64,000 nt of DNA from Lentibacillus populi (GTDB lineage Bacteria > Bacillota > Bacilli > Bacillales > Amphibacillaceae): contig BMJD01000007.1 in NCBI GenBank assembly GCA_014642895.1, forward strand, positions 1 through 64,000. The letters are read 5' to 3'. The position numbers and the translations under genes were made by a program. The notes beneath the pieces are model-generated. The model had not been told where the DNA came from, searched no databases, and saw nothing but the letters and a program-made list of their open reading frames with translations. Shown piece by piece: positions 27,195 through 35,759 of this stretch (position 1 is the stretch's first letter; the number at the start of each line of letters is the position of its first letter).

Positions 27195-28502
27195 CTATTT
27201 ACCTAATGCTTCTTGTCCCCTCATTTTCCAGTAATTAATTGAATCTACTTTTTGAAATGCCTTTCTTGTGGGGTCATCCATAGGATAAAATGGGTTCAAA
27301 TTTCCCTTATAAGGATGTAATGGGGCTTTTTTTGCATTACTAATATTATGATATCTCGTAGAAGCTTCAAATAATGGCCCCACACCTTTTTGTTGAGAGT
27401 GGTGCAAAGTTGCAACACTACCTGCATCATCAAGTATAGGAGCTAATCCATACTTCGTGGAAGCTTCTGCGTTCGTTAATCCACGTCCTTTTTTTGCCCC
27501 GCTTGTTCGAACCATATCCCAGTTAATATCACTTCTTTGATAGATCTTATACGTGAAGCCTGTTCCATCCTTACCTGCATAATACTCTACACTTCTCGTG
27601 AAATATTTATTATTCTCATAATCCTTTAGATATCTGTAAGTTCCTTTTACAGATTCGGAATTTTTAATAGTTACTCCACTACTATTATACATGTAAATTT
27701 GCCCGTCATCTACCAACCTAACCCCTTTAGTACCTGTTCCAGCCATTGCAGGACTCAGTTGATTCCCAAACATATTGGAATACCGATCCACAAAATATTG
27801 AATTTGCCTTTTCCCTTCTGTGGTAAGGTCCTGCCCTTTTTGCTTCACAGTTTGCAATGTGCCCTTGGAAATTTCGCCAAGTTTTGCAAGCTTTTCTGAA
27901 GGGTGTAGCCCTTTAACACCTTTGATCTTTTTCGTTCCTTTAGCTACCTTGCCCACTTTTCCGGCTTTGGCAACTGGTACCAATGTCAATGCACTCCAGC
28001 CAACTGCCTCTGCCCACTCACCAAGTGTTAACTCCTCTCCTGTGAACGGATCTTTTCCATTGAAAACCCGGTACAGATCATTTACACCGACAATTTCTCC
28101 GGCGCCCGCAAGTAAGTCTTCCATTGTGACGACATCTTTTGTCTCGGTTGTGCGGTTAAATGGCTGGATATGGCGAATCCTTTGGTTAAATTCATGGATT
28201 TCATTTTTATCCAAGAGACGATTAATCGTTGTTACCGCTTCGATATATGGATTTACCGGTTTCGCCGCTGGAAGCGTATCATGAAGGGGTGGCATTTTCT
28301 TGTTGACGTAGGTGGTTCCTTTTTGCTGCAACGCATCGTATTCATACCCTGCGGCGGCCAAGTCCTCCGGAGCAAGGAGACCTGCTGCTTCGTCCAGGAT
28401 GGTTAAATGCCTTCTAACGATCGCTTCCTGATCTTCATAATGACGATGCATGCGCATCAGATAATCGGCCATTTCTTCCGTATGTACGGATAATTTTCCC
28501 AC
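27195..28502 (-). CDS. Polymorphic toxin with PT-TG region and C-terminal LHH nuclease
   Basis: 435 residues from GTG with GAGGGAGGGGAAG in front. Residues 1-130 are helical and without a signal peptide. Residues about 130-220 carry the pre-toxin TG pattern (DPFTGEELTLGEWAEAVGW, SALTLVPVAKAGKVGKVAKG). The tip (about 335-435) has TNAEASTKYGLAPILDD, TLHHSQQKGVGPLFEAST and a later histidine: the LHH subfamily of HNH/EndoVII nucleases. The N-terminus is not a clear LXG domain, but size, partners and lack of a signal peptide fit type VII export. Its target would be DNA (or RNA) of competitors. A decayed relative lies at 25630. Confidence 0.87.
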   Translation of the reverse strand: MGKLSVHTEEMADYLMRMHRHYEDQEAIVRRHLTILDEAAGLLAPEDLAAAGYEYDALQQKGTTYVNKKMPPLHDTLPAAKPVNPYIEAVTTINRLLDKNEIHEFNQRIRHIQPFNRTTETKDVVTMEDLLAGAGEIVGVNDLYRVFNGKDPFTGEELTLGEWAEAVGWSALTLVPVAKAGKVGKVAKGTKKIKGVKGLHPSEKLAKLGEISKGTLQTVKQKGQDLTTEGKRQIQYFVDRYSNMFGNQLSPAMAGTGTKGVRLVDDGQIYMYNSSGVTIKNSESVKGTYRYLKDYENNKYFTRSVEYYAGKDGTGFTYKIYQRSDINWDMVRTSGAKKGRGLTNAEASTKYGLAPILDDAGSVATLHHSQQKGVGPLFEASTRYHNISNAKKAPLHPYKGNLNPFYPMDDPTRKAFQKVDSINYWKMRGQEALGK

Positions 28503-28546
28503 TGCTTCCCCTCCCTCTCTATGGATGCTTTGCCTGACGCACTGCA

Positions 28547-28900
28547 TTAATCAGATCCATAATCGCTGGTAATCCGGTTATATTTATACGATCGATAGCT
28601 TTCCGTTGTCCCACCATACATGGCCGCGAGATTCCTGTCCGTATTGCTGAATTGTTCAGCGATCGCTGTTGCATTATCTTGGAGCGTTGTGATGTTACTG
28701 CATAAAACTTCCATCAGATTAATCAATGTATCCAAATAATAATGAATGCCCGATAGGCTGGAGTTGTCTATCCCCTGTTCCTCCAGCGTTCGCTTAAATA
28801 GGATTAATTTCTGCGCCATCGCCTCAGCGCTAAGTTCCTCTTCGTAAAGTGTTGCATATAACTCCTCGATACGATCCGGATCAATCTTTACTTCCGGCAT
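28547..28900 (-). CDS. Small helical protein, type VII secretion partner
   Basis: 117 residues from the ATG of MPEVKIDPDRIEELYATLY, 4 bp after the preceding gene's stop. Predicted mainly helical, with a central tyrosine/leucine-rich helix (SLSGIHYYLDTLINLMEVL) and a second helix (SNITTLQDNATAIAEQFSN), a WXG100-like size and layout without the WXG motif. Immediately upstream of the toxin gene, the usual place of a cognate chaperone or export partner. Family not recognised with certainty. Confidence 0.7.
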   Translation of the reverse strand: MPEVKIDPDRIEELYATLYEEELSAEAMAQKLILFKRTLEEQGIDNSSLSGIHYYLDTLINLMEVLCSNITTLQDNATAIAEQFSNTDRNLAAMYGGTTESYRSYKYNRITSDYGSD

Positions 28901-28904
28901 TCCA

Positions 28905-29231
28905 TCACCCCATATCATCAAACATATTGCGACTTTTCGTTTCTGCATCCGCAATTTCCTGATCTGCCTGTTGTACAATGTCTACCAATATTCGAATATA
29001 TTCTTCTGCCAGCTTTGCACTATCAATATAAAAATCAGCCACCTCTTGATAACTGTCAATGGACTTACCAGACAACTCGGAAAATATACAGTTAAATTTG
29101 GAGGCAATATTGGTAGAATCGGCGAATTTAGCTACTTGTTCCTGAACGCTCGAAATCCCTTCCATTGTCTTGACCGAATCGTATTCAATGTTGGCAGTAC
29201 CTTTTCCGCCCCCGCCACTAGCAACCATCAT
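28905..29231 (-). CDS. Small helical WXG-like protein (intact copy)
   Basis: 108 residues: a Gly-rich start (MMVASGGGGKGTANIEYD), then two helices (SSVQEQVAKFADSTN; SIDSYQEVADFYIDSAKLAE) with a YxxxD/E-like acidic end. It resembles TIGR04197/DUF3130-type small partners of LXG toxins in size and position, but I cannot confirm the family. It overlaps the preceding gene by 4 bp (ATGA). A second, truncated copy at 29757-30041 differs by one added Asn codon (STNN against STN). Confidence 0.72.
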   Translation of the reverse strand: MMVASGGGGKGTANIEYDSVKTMEGISSVQEQVAKFADSTNIASKFNCIFSELSGKSIDSYQEVADFYIDSAKLAEEYIRILVDIVQQADQEIADAETKSRNMFDDMG

Positions 29232-29599
29232 ACATATCCACCTCCTGTGAGCATCCGTTTTACACTTGGATCCATTTCCGTATGATTCATGTATTGCGCA
29301 TGTTTTTCCTCTGGCAATGCAAGCAACGCAACCCGGTGGATGTTGTAAGACGCCATTTTTTCGAATTCAATTGCTAGTTTTAATGACTGTAATTTTGCCA
29401 GTAAAGCAGCATATTTATCACTGTAATCAACCAAAAACGTATCCAGCGTCGTGAACAAATCTTCAGCCGCATCCCGAGCTTTGCTGTTGTTCCAGTCTTC
29501 CGAAGGTGCTGGCGCCGGGCAGACACTGTTAATTGATTCGGCACTGGACAGCTGCTGAATGACGTTTTCTATCCAGCTGATTCGCGTATCAAAATCCAT
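29228..29599 (-). CDS. Type VII locus hypothetical protein, copy 1
   Basis: 123 residues, identical to the protein at 30038-30409. MDFDTRISWIENVIQQLSS, a Ser/Pro-rich stretch, then a long helix (AAEDLFTTLDTFLVDYSDKY, AALLAKLQSLKLAIEFEKM) and a Gly-rich end (LTGGGYV). Position between the DUF4176-like and WXG-like genes matches Lap2-like partners of LXG toxins, but the family is not recognised. Start ATG after GTAGGAGGATGATGTC. The stop overlaps the next start. Confidence 0.72.
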   Translation of the reverse strand: MDFDTRISWIENVIQQLSSAESINSVCPAPAPSEDWNNSKARDAAEDLFTTLDTFLVDYSDKYAALLAKLQSLKLAIEFEKMASYNIHRVALLALPEEKHAQYMNHTEMDPSVKRMLTGGGYV

Positions 29600-29617
29600 G
29601 ACATCATCCTCCTACTT

Positions 29618-29758
29618 TCACTCGACAAGTAATTCATCGTTAATTCTCCCCTTTTTTAATGGGGTCAGTTCTTCCCAGTCTTTGATAAAACGGGCGATTT
29701 CTGCTTCCTCTTCAGCGGCATAACCGGTAAAAACGACCTCCGCGATATCCTCTTGATT
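29618..29758 (-). pseudogene. 3' remnant of the DUF4176-like gene inside the duplication
   Basis: Carries the last 46 or so codons of the gene at 30428-30733 (from NQEDIAEVVFTGYAAEEE to the stop) without its start. It was made by the tandem duplication and is not expressed as a full protein. Confidence 0.9.
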
Positions 29759-30041
29759 AAATTTCCTGATCTGCCTGTTGTACAATGTCTACCAATATTC
29801 GAATATATTCTTCTGCCAGCTTTGCACTATCAATATAAAAATCAGCCACCTCTTGATAACTGTCAATGGACTTACCAGACAACTCGGAAAATATACAGTT
29901 AAATTTGGAGGCAATATTGTTGGTAGAATCGGCGAATTTAGCTACTTGTTCCTGAACGCTCGAAATCCCTTCCATTGTCTTGACCGAATCGTATTCAATG
30001 TTGGCAGTACCTTTTCCGCCCCCGCCACTAGCAACCATCAT
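29757..30041 (-). pseudogene. Truncated copy of the WXG-like gene
   Basis: 94 codons identical to the start of the gene at 28905-29231 plus one Asn. The last 15 or so residues are missing: after QQADQEI the duplication junction supplies an immediate TAA. It keeps its start and overlap with the upstream gene, so a shortened protein could be made. Confidence 0.85.
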
Positions 30042-30569
30042 ACATATCCACCTCCTGTGAGCATCCGTTTTACACTTGGATCCATTTCCGTATGATTCAT
30101 GTATTGCGCATGTTTTTCCTCTGGCAATGCAAGCAACGCAACCCGGTGGATGTTGTAAGACGCCATTTTTTCGAATTCAATTGCTAGTTTTAATGACTGT
30201 AATTTTGCCAGTAAAGCAGCATATTTATCACTGTAATCAACCAAAAACGTATCCAGCGTCGTGAACAAATCTTCAGCCGCATCCCGAGCTTTGCTGTTGT
30301 TCCAGTCTTCCGAAGGTGCTGGCGCCGGGCAGACACTGTTAATTGATTCGGCACTGGACAGCTGCTGAATGACGTTTTCTATCCAGCTGATTCGCGTATC
30401 AAAATCCATGACATCATCCTCCTACTTTCACTCGACAAGTAATTCATCGTTAATTCTCCCCTTTTTTAATGGGGTCAGTTCTTCCCAGTCTTTGATAAAA
30501 CGGGCGATTTCTGCTTCCTCTTCAGCGGCATAACCGGTAAAAACGACCTCCGCGATATCCTCTTGATTA
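29760..30569. repeat. Tandem duplication, copy 2 (810 bp)
   Basis: Direct repeat of 28953-29759 with one 3-bp difference (GTTGG against GG in the AATATTGGTAGAATC context). The unit runs from within the WXG-like gene to within the DUF4176-like gene. Confidence 0.95.
30038..30409 (-). CDS. Type VII locus hypothetical protein, copy 2
   Basis: 123 residues with the same sequence as 29228-29599. It is the second gene of the original operon order, 18 bp after the DUF4176-like gene, with the same AGGAGG ribosome site. Role as for the other copy: probably a helical partner in export of the toxin. Confidence 0.72.
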   Translation of the reverse strand: MDFDTRISWIENVIQQLSSAESINSVCPAPAPSEDWNNSKARDAAEDLFTTLDTFLVDYSDKYAALLAKLQSLKLAIEFEKMASYNIHRVALLALPEEKHAQYMNHTEMDPSVKRMLTGGGYV

Positions 30570-30733
30570 AAAAAATACACATCCTCATCCAGCACACCGG
30601 ATGGATAGGTACAGGCAATGTAATCCATATACACTTCCTCTTTACGAATATTTTCCACGATTGGTTTCCTGCCTGTAATCATTAATTTTTGTTCCCCGTC
30701 GTGCAGGAGAACGATACTTCCAATTGGCAACAT
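30428..30733 (-). CDS. DUF4176-like protein
   Basis: 101 residues: MLPIGSIVLLHDGEQKLMIT, then DYIACTYPSGVLDEDVYFFN and IAEVVFTGYAAEEEAEI. The beta-rich start with the GSIVxLxxGxxKLMI and CxYPxGxxxxxxxxFN pattern fits DUF4176. Such proteins occur in LXG-toxin operons (Lap3) of Firmicutes. First gene of the toxin unit; start ATG after GAGGTG-type site. It may help export or assembly of the effector complex. Confidence 0.8.
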   Translation of the reverse strand: MLPIGSIVLLHDGEQKLMITGRKPIVENIRKEEVYMDYIACTYPSGVLDEDVYFFNQEDIAEVVFTGYAAEEEAEIARFIKDWEELTPLKKGRINDELLVE

Positions 30734-31247
30734 GTTTTTTCACCTCGGTATTTTTTTAAAATGGCCACAGAGATTATCGTCTGTAAGGGTCATGTTGGTT
30801 AATTTGATTTATAACTTGTAAGAAAAAGGATCTAGTTTGTGTTAATCTTATCTAAGAAAAAATAACAGTGTTTCATTTATTAAAATTTTATTAAATTTTC
30901 CAGGCGTTGTAAAACAATAATTGGTTATTTTCGCAAAAGTAGTATAAAAGCCATGACTTAAAAAAGACAAAACCTTGTTACGGATATATTCTCTAACTTT
31001 TGCAATTACATAATTATTCTATATGATAACTATAACAAATAGGATGGGCAGAATTTTGCATAAGCTTTTTTGGGTTAGCCTAATCTTCAACCCAATTACA
31101 GAGAACGCCCTTGCTGCTAGAAGTCAAAACATAATGGAATTACTTCTCTCCTCGTGTTCAGGAAAAATTCGGTATACAAATATGTTAATCACTACAGGAA
31201 TATAGTATAGTAAACATAAATCAAGCGTCGCAGAGAGGAGTTTTTTT
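30734..31247. other. Intergenic gap, no gene seen
   Basis: AT-rich and divergent promoter space between the toxin unit (-) and the C39-like gene (+). A 60-codon frame at 31023-31205 has no ribosome site or family look. I see no repeat or operator that I can support. Confidence 0.5.
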
Positions 31248-31889
31248 ATGGCACAACAACATGCATCGGTCAAAATCTCAGGTGTTCCGGTCTACAACCA
31301 ATATCCCGATCTTCCTACCGGCTGCGAGGCTACATCATTAGCGATGCTCCTAGGATGGGCAGGTCTCTCCGTAAGCAAATATGACGTAGTAGAAAAACTC
31401 CCTAAAGGGGAAAAAGTGAGATTGACAAATGGTAAGTGGTATGGGGCAAATCCGCACGAGCAATTCGTTGGTGATCCGTATTCAGATGATGGCAGCTTTG
31501 GTGTTTTTGATAAACCGATTTTAGCAACGATCGAAATGTTTCTGCCTGGTAAAGGAATTAATTTAACGGGGCAGGAATTTGAATCATTGCTGGATATTGT
31601 ACGCTCAGGAAACCCTGTCATGGCATGGACGACGATTGACCAGAATGAGACGTTTCACAGTAAAACATGGCAAGATGCAAATGGGGTTGTTATTAATTGG
31701 TACCGTTATGAACACGCGGTTGTCATTACCGGAATCGATGGAGAACATATCATTGTAAATGATCCTTATACTGGAAAAGAGGAGCAATATAACCGTAATT
31801 TATTTGAGCGTAATTGGGCATCAATGGGGAAGCGTGCTGTGACGTTGGACATTGATAAATCAACACTTAAGGAATCGGAAGCTAAGTAA
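31248..31889 (+). CDS. C39-like cysteine peptidase family protein
   Basis: 213 residues from ATG with GAGAGGAG. Papain-like C39 family: the cysteine in LPTGCEATSLAMLLGWAG, histidine in YRYEHAVVITGID and Asp/Asn in HIIVNDPYTG are all in place. Close relatives (YvpB-like) usually have a signal peptide; this one begins MAQQHASVKISGVPVYNQY with none, so it may act in the cytoplasm or leave by another route. Start choice is supported by the ribosome site; no in-frame upstream extension with a signal is seen. Substrate unknown. Confidence 0.87.
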   Translation: MAQQHASVKISGVPVYNQYPDLPTGCEATSLAMLLGWAGLSVSKYDVVEKLPKGEKVRLTNGKWYGANPHEQFVGDPYSDDGSFGVFDKPILATIEMFLPGKGINLTGQEFESLLDIVRSGNPVMAWTTIDQNETFHSKTWQDANGVVINWYRYEHAVVITGIDGEHIIVNDPYTGKEEQYNRNLFERNWASMGKRAVTLDIDKSTLKESEAK

Positions 31890-31910
31890 AAATAACGCAG
31901 TCTATGTAAA

Positions 31911-31946
31911 TCCCCCTCAACCGATAAGAGGGGGAATTGATTTTTT
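31911..31946. terminator. Terminator between convergent C39-like and flavodoxin genes
   Basis: TCCCCCTC, a 9-nt loop, GAGGGGGA, then ATTGATTTTTT. Positioned 20 bp after the plus-strand stop. Confidence 0.85.
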
Positions 31947-31977
31947 AAAATTATATAATGGCTAGCAGGCAATCCAC

Positions 31978-32433
31978 TCATTCCATCTTACTAAGCTGTT
32001 CTAAAAATCCGGCTGCAAATTGCTTACAATGCTCAATATCTTCATCATTTGGTTCAAGCTCAACTTTTAACTTTTCCCCGTACATGGTTCCGCCAATTGT
32101 TGGTATTCTGGCGGCAATTGTCTCTAGCGCGGCACCATAAGAATCATAAAACGAATCACATGAACCGAAAACCCCAACAAGTTTTCCCGTCAGATCAACC
32201 TCGTCTAATTCTTCATAAAAATCCTCCACTTCATACGGCAAATCGTCATCCCATGTATAAGAACCAATCAGAATCCCATCGTAGTCCAATAATTCCTGGA
32301 CATCAATCGCGTCAAAATCAAATGACTTGCGCACTAATTCATGTCCTGCTCCTTTTATATAATCACCAATCGCGTCTGCCATCATCTCGGTGCTTCCTGT
32401 CATACTGGCATCCATCATGATAATTTTAGCCAT
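31978..32433 (-). CDS. Flavodoxin
   Basis: 151 residues, short-chain flavodoxin. FMN phosphate loop MTGSTEMMADAIGDYI near residues 11-26, the LIGSYTWDDDLPYEVEDFY loop and GVFGSCDSFYDSYGAALET all match. Acidic, cytoplasmic electron carrier. Gene stands alone. It would transfer electrons to flavodoxin-dependent enzymes such as desaturases or nitric-oxide synthase in related Bacilli; the partner is not shown here. Confidence 0.95.
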   Translation of the reverse strand: MAKIIMMDASMTGSTEMMADAIGDYIKGAGHELVRKSFDFDAIDVQELLDYDGILIGSYTWDDDLPYEVEDFYEELDEVDLTGKLVGVFGSCDSFYDSYGAALETIAARIPTIGGTMYGEKLKVELEPNDEDIEHCKQFAAGFLEQLSKME

Positions 32434-32642
32434 TCAAAATCATCCCCCAAACCTTGATTATTCCAAACTATATTTTACTTGATAATGAGAATTGTTTTCA
32501 ATTAATACAACTAGTTTTCACATAAAAGCAAAAAATAATGTGACAATCTTGTGTCGCTTTTACTATCCTGTCAACTGTAACCTTACAAGTCGCCCAAACA
32601 TAGCCTATTTATGATAATAAATTAAAAAGGAGCTGTAGTGCA

Positions 32643-33062
32643 TTGTATCATCATGACATGAGACAATTTCCCGGGTATGATCCATATCACCCGGTTCATC
32701 CAAACTGGCAGCAGGTAAAATTTCCCGAGCAGCGAAGTGAAATGATACAAGCCCAAACAGGAAGCGGTAAACGGCAAGGACATACACATGCTCATTATGG
32801 CGCAACAACGTGTAATGACAAACACACCCATTTACATCCAGGTGTAACAAGTACCCCAATTGAAACACAGGAAGGCCACGTCCACAAAATATGGGGAAAT
32901 ACTACTTTTGACGATGGACATATTCATTATTATGAAGCCCATACCAGTCCACCAATTTCTTTACCAAACGGTTATCACACCCATTATGTGGAAATAAAAA
33001 CAACTGAAAATGATGGCCATACACACACGATTAAAGGATTTACCAGAGCATCAAAGGGCTGA
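32643..33062 (+). CDS. YmaF-family His-rich protein
   Basis: 139 residues from TTG with AAAGGAG. Many short His motifs (GHTHAHYG, KHTHLHPG, GHVHKIWG, GHIHYYEAH, YHTHYVE, GHTHTIKGF) spaced through the protein, as in the YmaF family. No signal peptide or membrane segment. The regular GHxH motifs suggest metal binding, but the function of the family is unknown. It is preceded by a 200-bp spacer and has no operon partners. Confidence 0.87.
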   Translation: MYHHDMRQFPGYDPYHPVHPNWQQVKFPEQRSEMIQAQTGSGKRQGHTHAHYGATTCNDKHTHLHPGVTSTPIETQEGHVHKIWGNTTFDDGHIHYYEAHTSPPISLPNGYHTHYVEIKTTENDGHTHTIKGFTRASKG

Positions 33063-33221
33063 CAGGATATTTTTTGGAGTGAGAGTTGACTTGCTCTTAC
33101 TCTGTTTCCCTATAGTCAACCTTCGTAAAAATAGGTATAATAGTCATTGTACGAGGTTTAATTTGGAAACTTTTTAAGCAGATAACCTCTTCTTGGTACT
33201 ATTTTTAAAGGAGCCATTCAA

Positions 33222-33371
33222 ATGATCAAAGTTAAAATGAACGTGCAAACTGCCTATCATGGTGATTTACTGCGGGCGGGCAAAGAATATGAAATTGATG
33301 AGGAAACCGCAAAACGTTGGGTAGCAAGTAAAATTGCTGAAACGGTTGATGACGAGAAAGATCTTTCATAA
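33222..33371 (+). CDS. Small protein of 49 residues
   Basis: MIKVKMNVQTAYHGDLLRAG, then KEYEIDEETAKRWVASKIAE and a charged end. Start ATG follows AAAGGAG at 7 nt. The small beta-helix pattern (a target-like strand, then YEIDEETAKRWV) resembles short proteins often found in phage structural gene blocks, yet no phage genes are near. The strong ribosome site and sensible composition support a gene; function unknown. Confidence 0.65.
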   Translation: MIKVKMNVQTAYHGDLLRAGKEYEIDEETAKRWVASKIAETVDDEKDLS

Positions 33372-33706
33372 TTTAAAACATACATAAAGGTAGTTAAGCG
33401 GAAATTATTCTTATTGATCTTTTAACAACAAACGTAAAACTTTGAACTTCTTGTTGCTTGAGCATTTTACGATGCTTTTTAGGTTTTATAATGGCTTGAT
33501 TTTCCATTAGTACACTTCTTGAGATCCAAAAGTCTTAATTACCTGTTGCTTTTCTTATATCGTCCTTAAATTTCCCGTTCAACGGTCGAATGAAACAATT
33601 ACAGATGCTATACAGCCCGCACTAACTCATATAAGTAAATACCACGTCCCAGTATTTTGCTAAAAGACGTGGTAATCTCATTTAGATTCATAACTTCTAT
33701 CAGTTT
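33372..33706. other. Gap holding the glycerol dehydrogenase terminator
   Basis: No gene seen. TACCACGTC at 33640-33648 pairs with GACGTGGTA at 33666-33674 (9-bp stem, 17-nt loop), followed by a modest T-rich stretch on the minus strand. It is a probable terminator for the gene ending at 33707. Confidence 0.5.
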
Positions 33707-34816
33707 TCATAACCGATAGCTTTTTTTGTACGCTGTCGCATATTGGTCTGCGGCAATGATGGCATCCGCAACCTCGTCAGCTGTCACATTAAATGCGTTA
33801 TGAATGGTTTCCCCTTCAACTGTTGCTGCCTTGGCGACTTTCAGAATATCTTCCTTTGTGGCATCTTTTAATTTTATATCTTCCAATGTAACAGGGAGAT
33901 CTAAGCTGATATAAAATTGAATATACCGTTCGATTTCTGCTAATGAATGTTTTTCTAAAACCAATTGGACAAGGGTTCCAAACGCTACTTTTTCACCATG
34001 AGTTAAATGATGAATCTCTCCTTCAAGTGCAGTGAAGCCGTTATGAATGGCGTGCGCTGCAGCTAATCCCCCACTTTCAAACCCTAAACCGCTTAGAAGC
34101 GTATTGGCTTCCACAATAGCTTCCAAAGCTGGTGTGACAACTTTTGCCTTTGCAGATTCATAAGCAAGATGGCCATATTGAAACAAAGTTTGTTCACATT
34201 TTTCAGCAATTGCTTCAGCTGCAATGGTTGTAATACCTCCGGCCATCGTCTTACCTCCATAGGCTATAACAGCTCTTGCCTCTACCCATGTGGCCAATGC
34301 ATCTGCTATGCCAGATGCTAGCAAACGGGGTGGAGCCTCTGCTATAATCTTTGTATCCACAAGAATCAAATTTGGGTTATGGTTATAAAATCGATAATTT
34401 TCAAAAATCCCATCATCAGAATAAACAACAGAAAGTGCACTTGTCGGTGCGTCTGCCGATGCAGCAGTTGGTATGATAACCGTATAAGCGTCCAATTCAT
34501 CAGACACGGCTTTTGCTGTATCAAGTGTTTTTCCGCCCCCAACACCTATCACAATTGTCGCGTGTTCATTTTTAGCAGCCTGCGTAATTCTTTTAATTTC
34601 TTCCTTGGAAGCCTCACCATTAAAAACGATCTCTTTAGCAGAAAAATTCGCTTGCTTTAATTCACTCACAACCTTATGGCCGGCTATGTTCCATACTGTT
34701 TCATCCGCGATTACAACAGTTTGAGTGCCAATACCTCTCAAGTAAGATCCTATTTTTTCAATCACATTTTTACCTTGGACATATTTTGATGGGCTAATAA
34801 AGACTCTTTCCGACAT
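33707..34816 (-). CDS. gldA: Glycerol dehydrogenase
   Basis: 369 residues from the ATG of [19 protein letters not shown], which has AAAGGA at 8 nt (an ATG 9 bp upstream does not). Iron/zinc alcohol dehydrogenase family, GldA branch: NAD loop [36 protein letters not shown], metal ligands in [17 protein letters not shown] and [25 protein letters not shown]. Oxidises glycerol to dihydroxyacetone with NAD. No dihydroxyacetone kinase is adjacent. Confidence 0.92.
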   Translation of the reverse strand: MSERVFISPSKYVQGKNVIEKIGSYLRGIGTQTVVIADETVWNIAGHKVVSELKQANFSAKEIVFNGEASKEEIKRITQAAKNEHATIVIGVGGGKTLDTAKAVSDELDAYTVIIPTAASADAPTSALSVVYSDDGIFENYRFYNHNPNLILVDTKIIAEAPPRLLASGIADALATWVEARAVIAYGGKTMAGGITTIAAEAIAEKCEQTLFQYGHLAYESAKAKVVTPALEAIVEANTLLSGLGFESGGLAAAHAIHNGFTALEGEIHHLTHGEKVAFGTLVQLVLEKHSLAEIERYIQFYISLDLPVTLEDIKLKDATKEDILKVAKAATVEGETIHNAFNVTADEVADAIIAADQYATAYKKSYRL

Positions 34817-34980
34817 TCGAAACATCCTTTCTTTTGATATTGTAGTATGGGATTCGTTTAGGAATTATACCCTTTCTAATAGGATGCTTCAATTTTGACA
34901 AATAAACCCTTGTATAGAAAAATTCTTCAAACGTTCATTCTTAAAGATTAATTTCGTTAATCCGTTTTTTTCCCCCATTC

Positions 34981-35130
34981 TTACATCATTTCAACAATGG
35001 GCAATAATGTCATACCAAGTTCTGTCATGAAATATTCAACCTTGGGAGGAACCTCGGGATACACCTTGCGATTAATAATTCCATCCTCCATTAGTCCTGC
35101 AGCTGTTGAGCAATACCTTATGAGAAGTTT
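34981..35130 (-). pseudogene. Remnant of an HxlR-family regulator
   Basis: The minus strand reads AQQLQD, a one-base frameshift, then LMEDGIINRKVYPEVPPKVE, YFMTELGMTLLPIVEMM and a stop. This is the C-terminal half of an HxlR winged helix (LxxLxxxGIIxRxxYxExPPKVEYxLTxxG). The first half is not recognisable. It lies upstream of the DJ-1 gene, on the other strand; such regulators often sit next to the redox enzyme they control. Confidence 0.85.
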
Positions 35131-35237
35131 TTAGAAACAACCTTTGCAATTCCTCTTATGTGAATACGAAATTTTATAACCGGGGAATATAAAAATGGCG
35201 AACATCCGACCAAAAAATAATAAAAGGAGAGATTGAA

Positions 35238-35759
35238 ATGGGCAAAAAAATAGCAGTTGTACTTACAGATATGTTTGAAGATGTAGAATATACAGATCCT
35301 GCTCAGGCATTGGAAGATGCGGGTCACGAACTAACTGTTATCGAAAATGAAAAAGGCAACACTGTTACAGGTAAAAATGGTGATGCCAAGGTTACGGTGG
35401 ATGCATCGATTAATGATGTGAAACCTGATGATTTTGATGCTTTGCTGATTCCTGGCGGTTTTTCACCGGACATATTACGTGCAGATGAACGCTTCGTGAA
35501 GTTCAGCAAGGCCTTTATGGATGAGAAAAAGCCAGTTTTAGCTATTTGTCATGGACCGCAGCTACTCATTACTGCTAAAGCACTTAACGGCCGTAAAGCG
35601 ACGGGATATAAATCCATTCAGGTTGATCTTGTAAATGCCGGAGTGGACTTTATTGACGAGGAAGTCGTTGTCTGTGGCGATCAATTAATAACGAGCCGTC
35701 AACCCGAAGACATTCCTGCATTCAATCGTGAATCGCTTGCTTTACTTGAAAAAATATAA
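35238..35759 (+). CDS. DJ-1/PfpI family protein (YfkM-like)
   Basis: 173 residues from ATG after AAAGGAGAG. Type-1 glutamine-amidotransferase-like fold with the nucleophile cysteine in AICHGPQLL near residue 104 and glutamate in the N-terminal FEDVEYTDP. Similar to B. subtilis general stress protein YfkM and to PfpI. Members are proposed to be proteases, deglycases or chaperones against carbonyl stress. The broken HxlR-type gene next door could have been its regulator. Confidence 0.9.
   Translation: MGKKIAVVLTDMFEDVEYTDPAQALEDAGHELTVIENEKGNTVTGKNGDAKVTVDASINDVKPDDFDALLIPGGFSPDILRADERFVKFSKAFMDEKKPVLAICHGPQLLITAKALNGRKATGYKSIQVDLVNAGVDFIDEEVVVCGDQLITSRQPEDIPAFNRESLALLEKI

Larger units (their letters stand above)
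28953..29759. repeat. Tandem duplication, copy 1 (807 bp)
   Basis: This stretch is repeated directly at 29760-30569. By eye the copies are identical except for three extra bases in copy 2 (offset 807 before, 810 after, around 29112/29919). The junction is at TTGATTAA/AATTTCCTGATC, with little or no shared sequence at the ends. Confidence 0.95.

Noticed and set aside
28502..28547. ATG at 28547 as the toxin start
   Set aside because: The GTG at 28502 has a strong ribosome site; the ATG overlaps the preceding stop and has none.
31023..31205. Open frame of 60 codons upstream of the C39-like gene
   Set aside because: No ribosome site near its ATG and no recognisable sequence; more likely promoter DNA.
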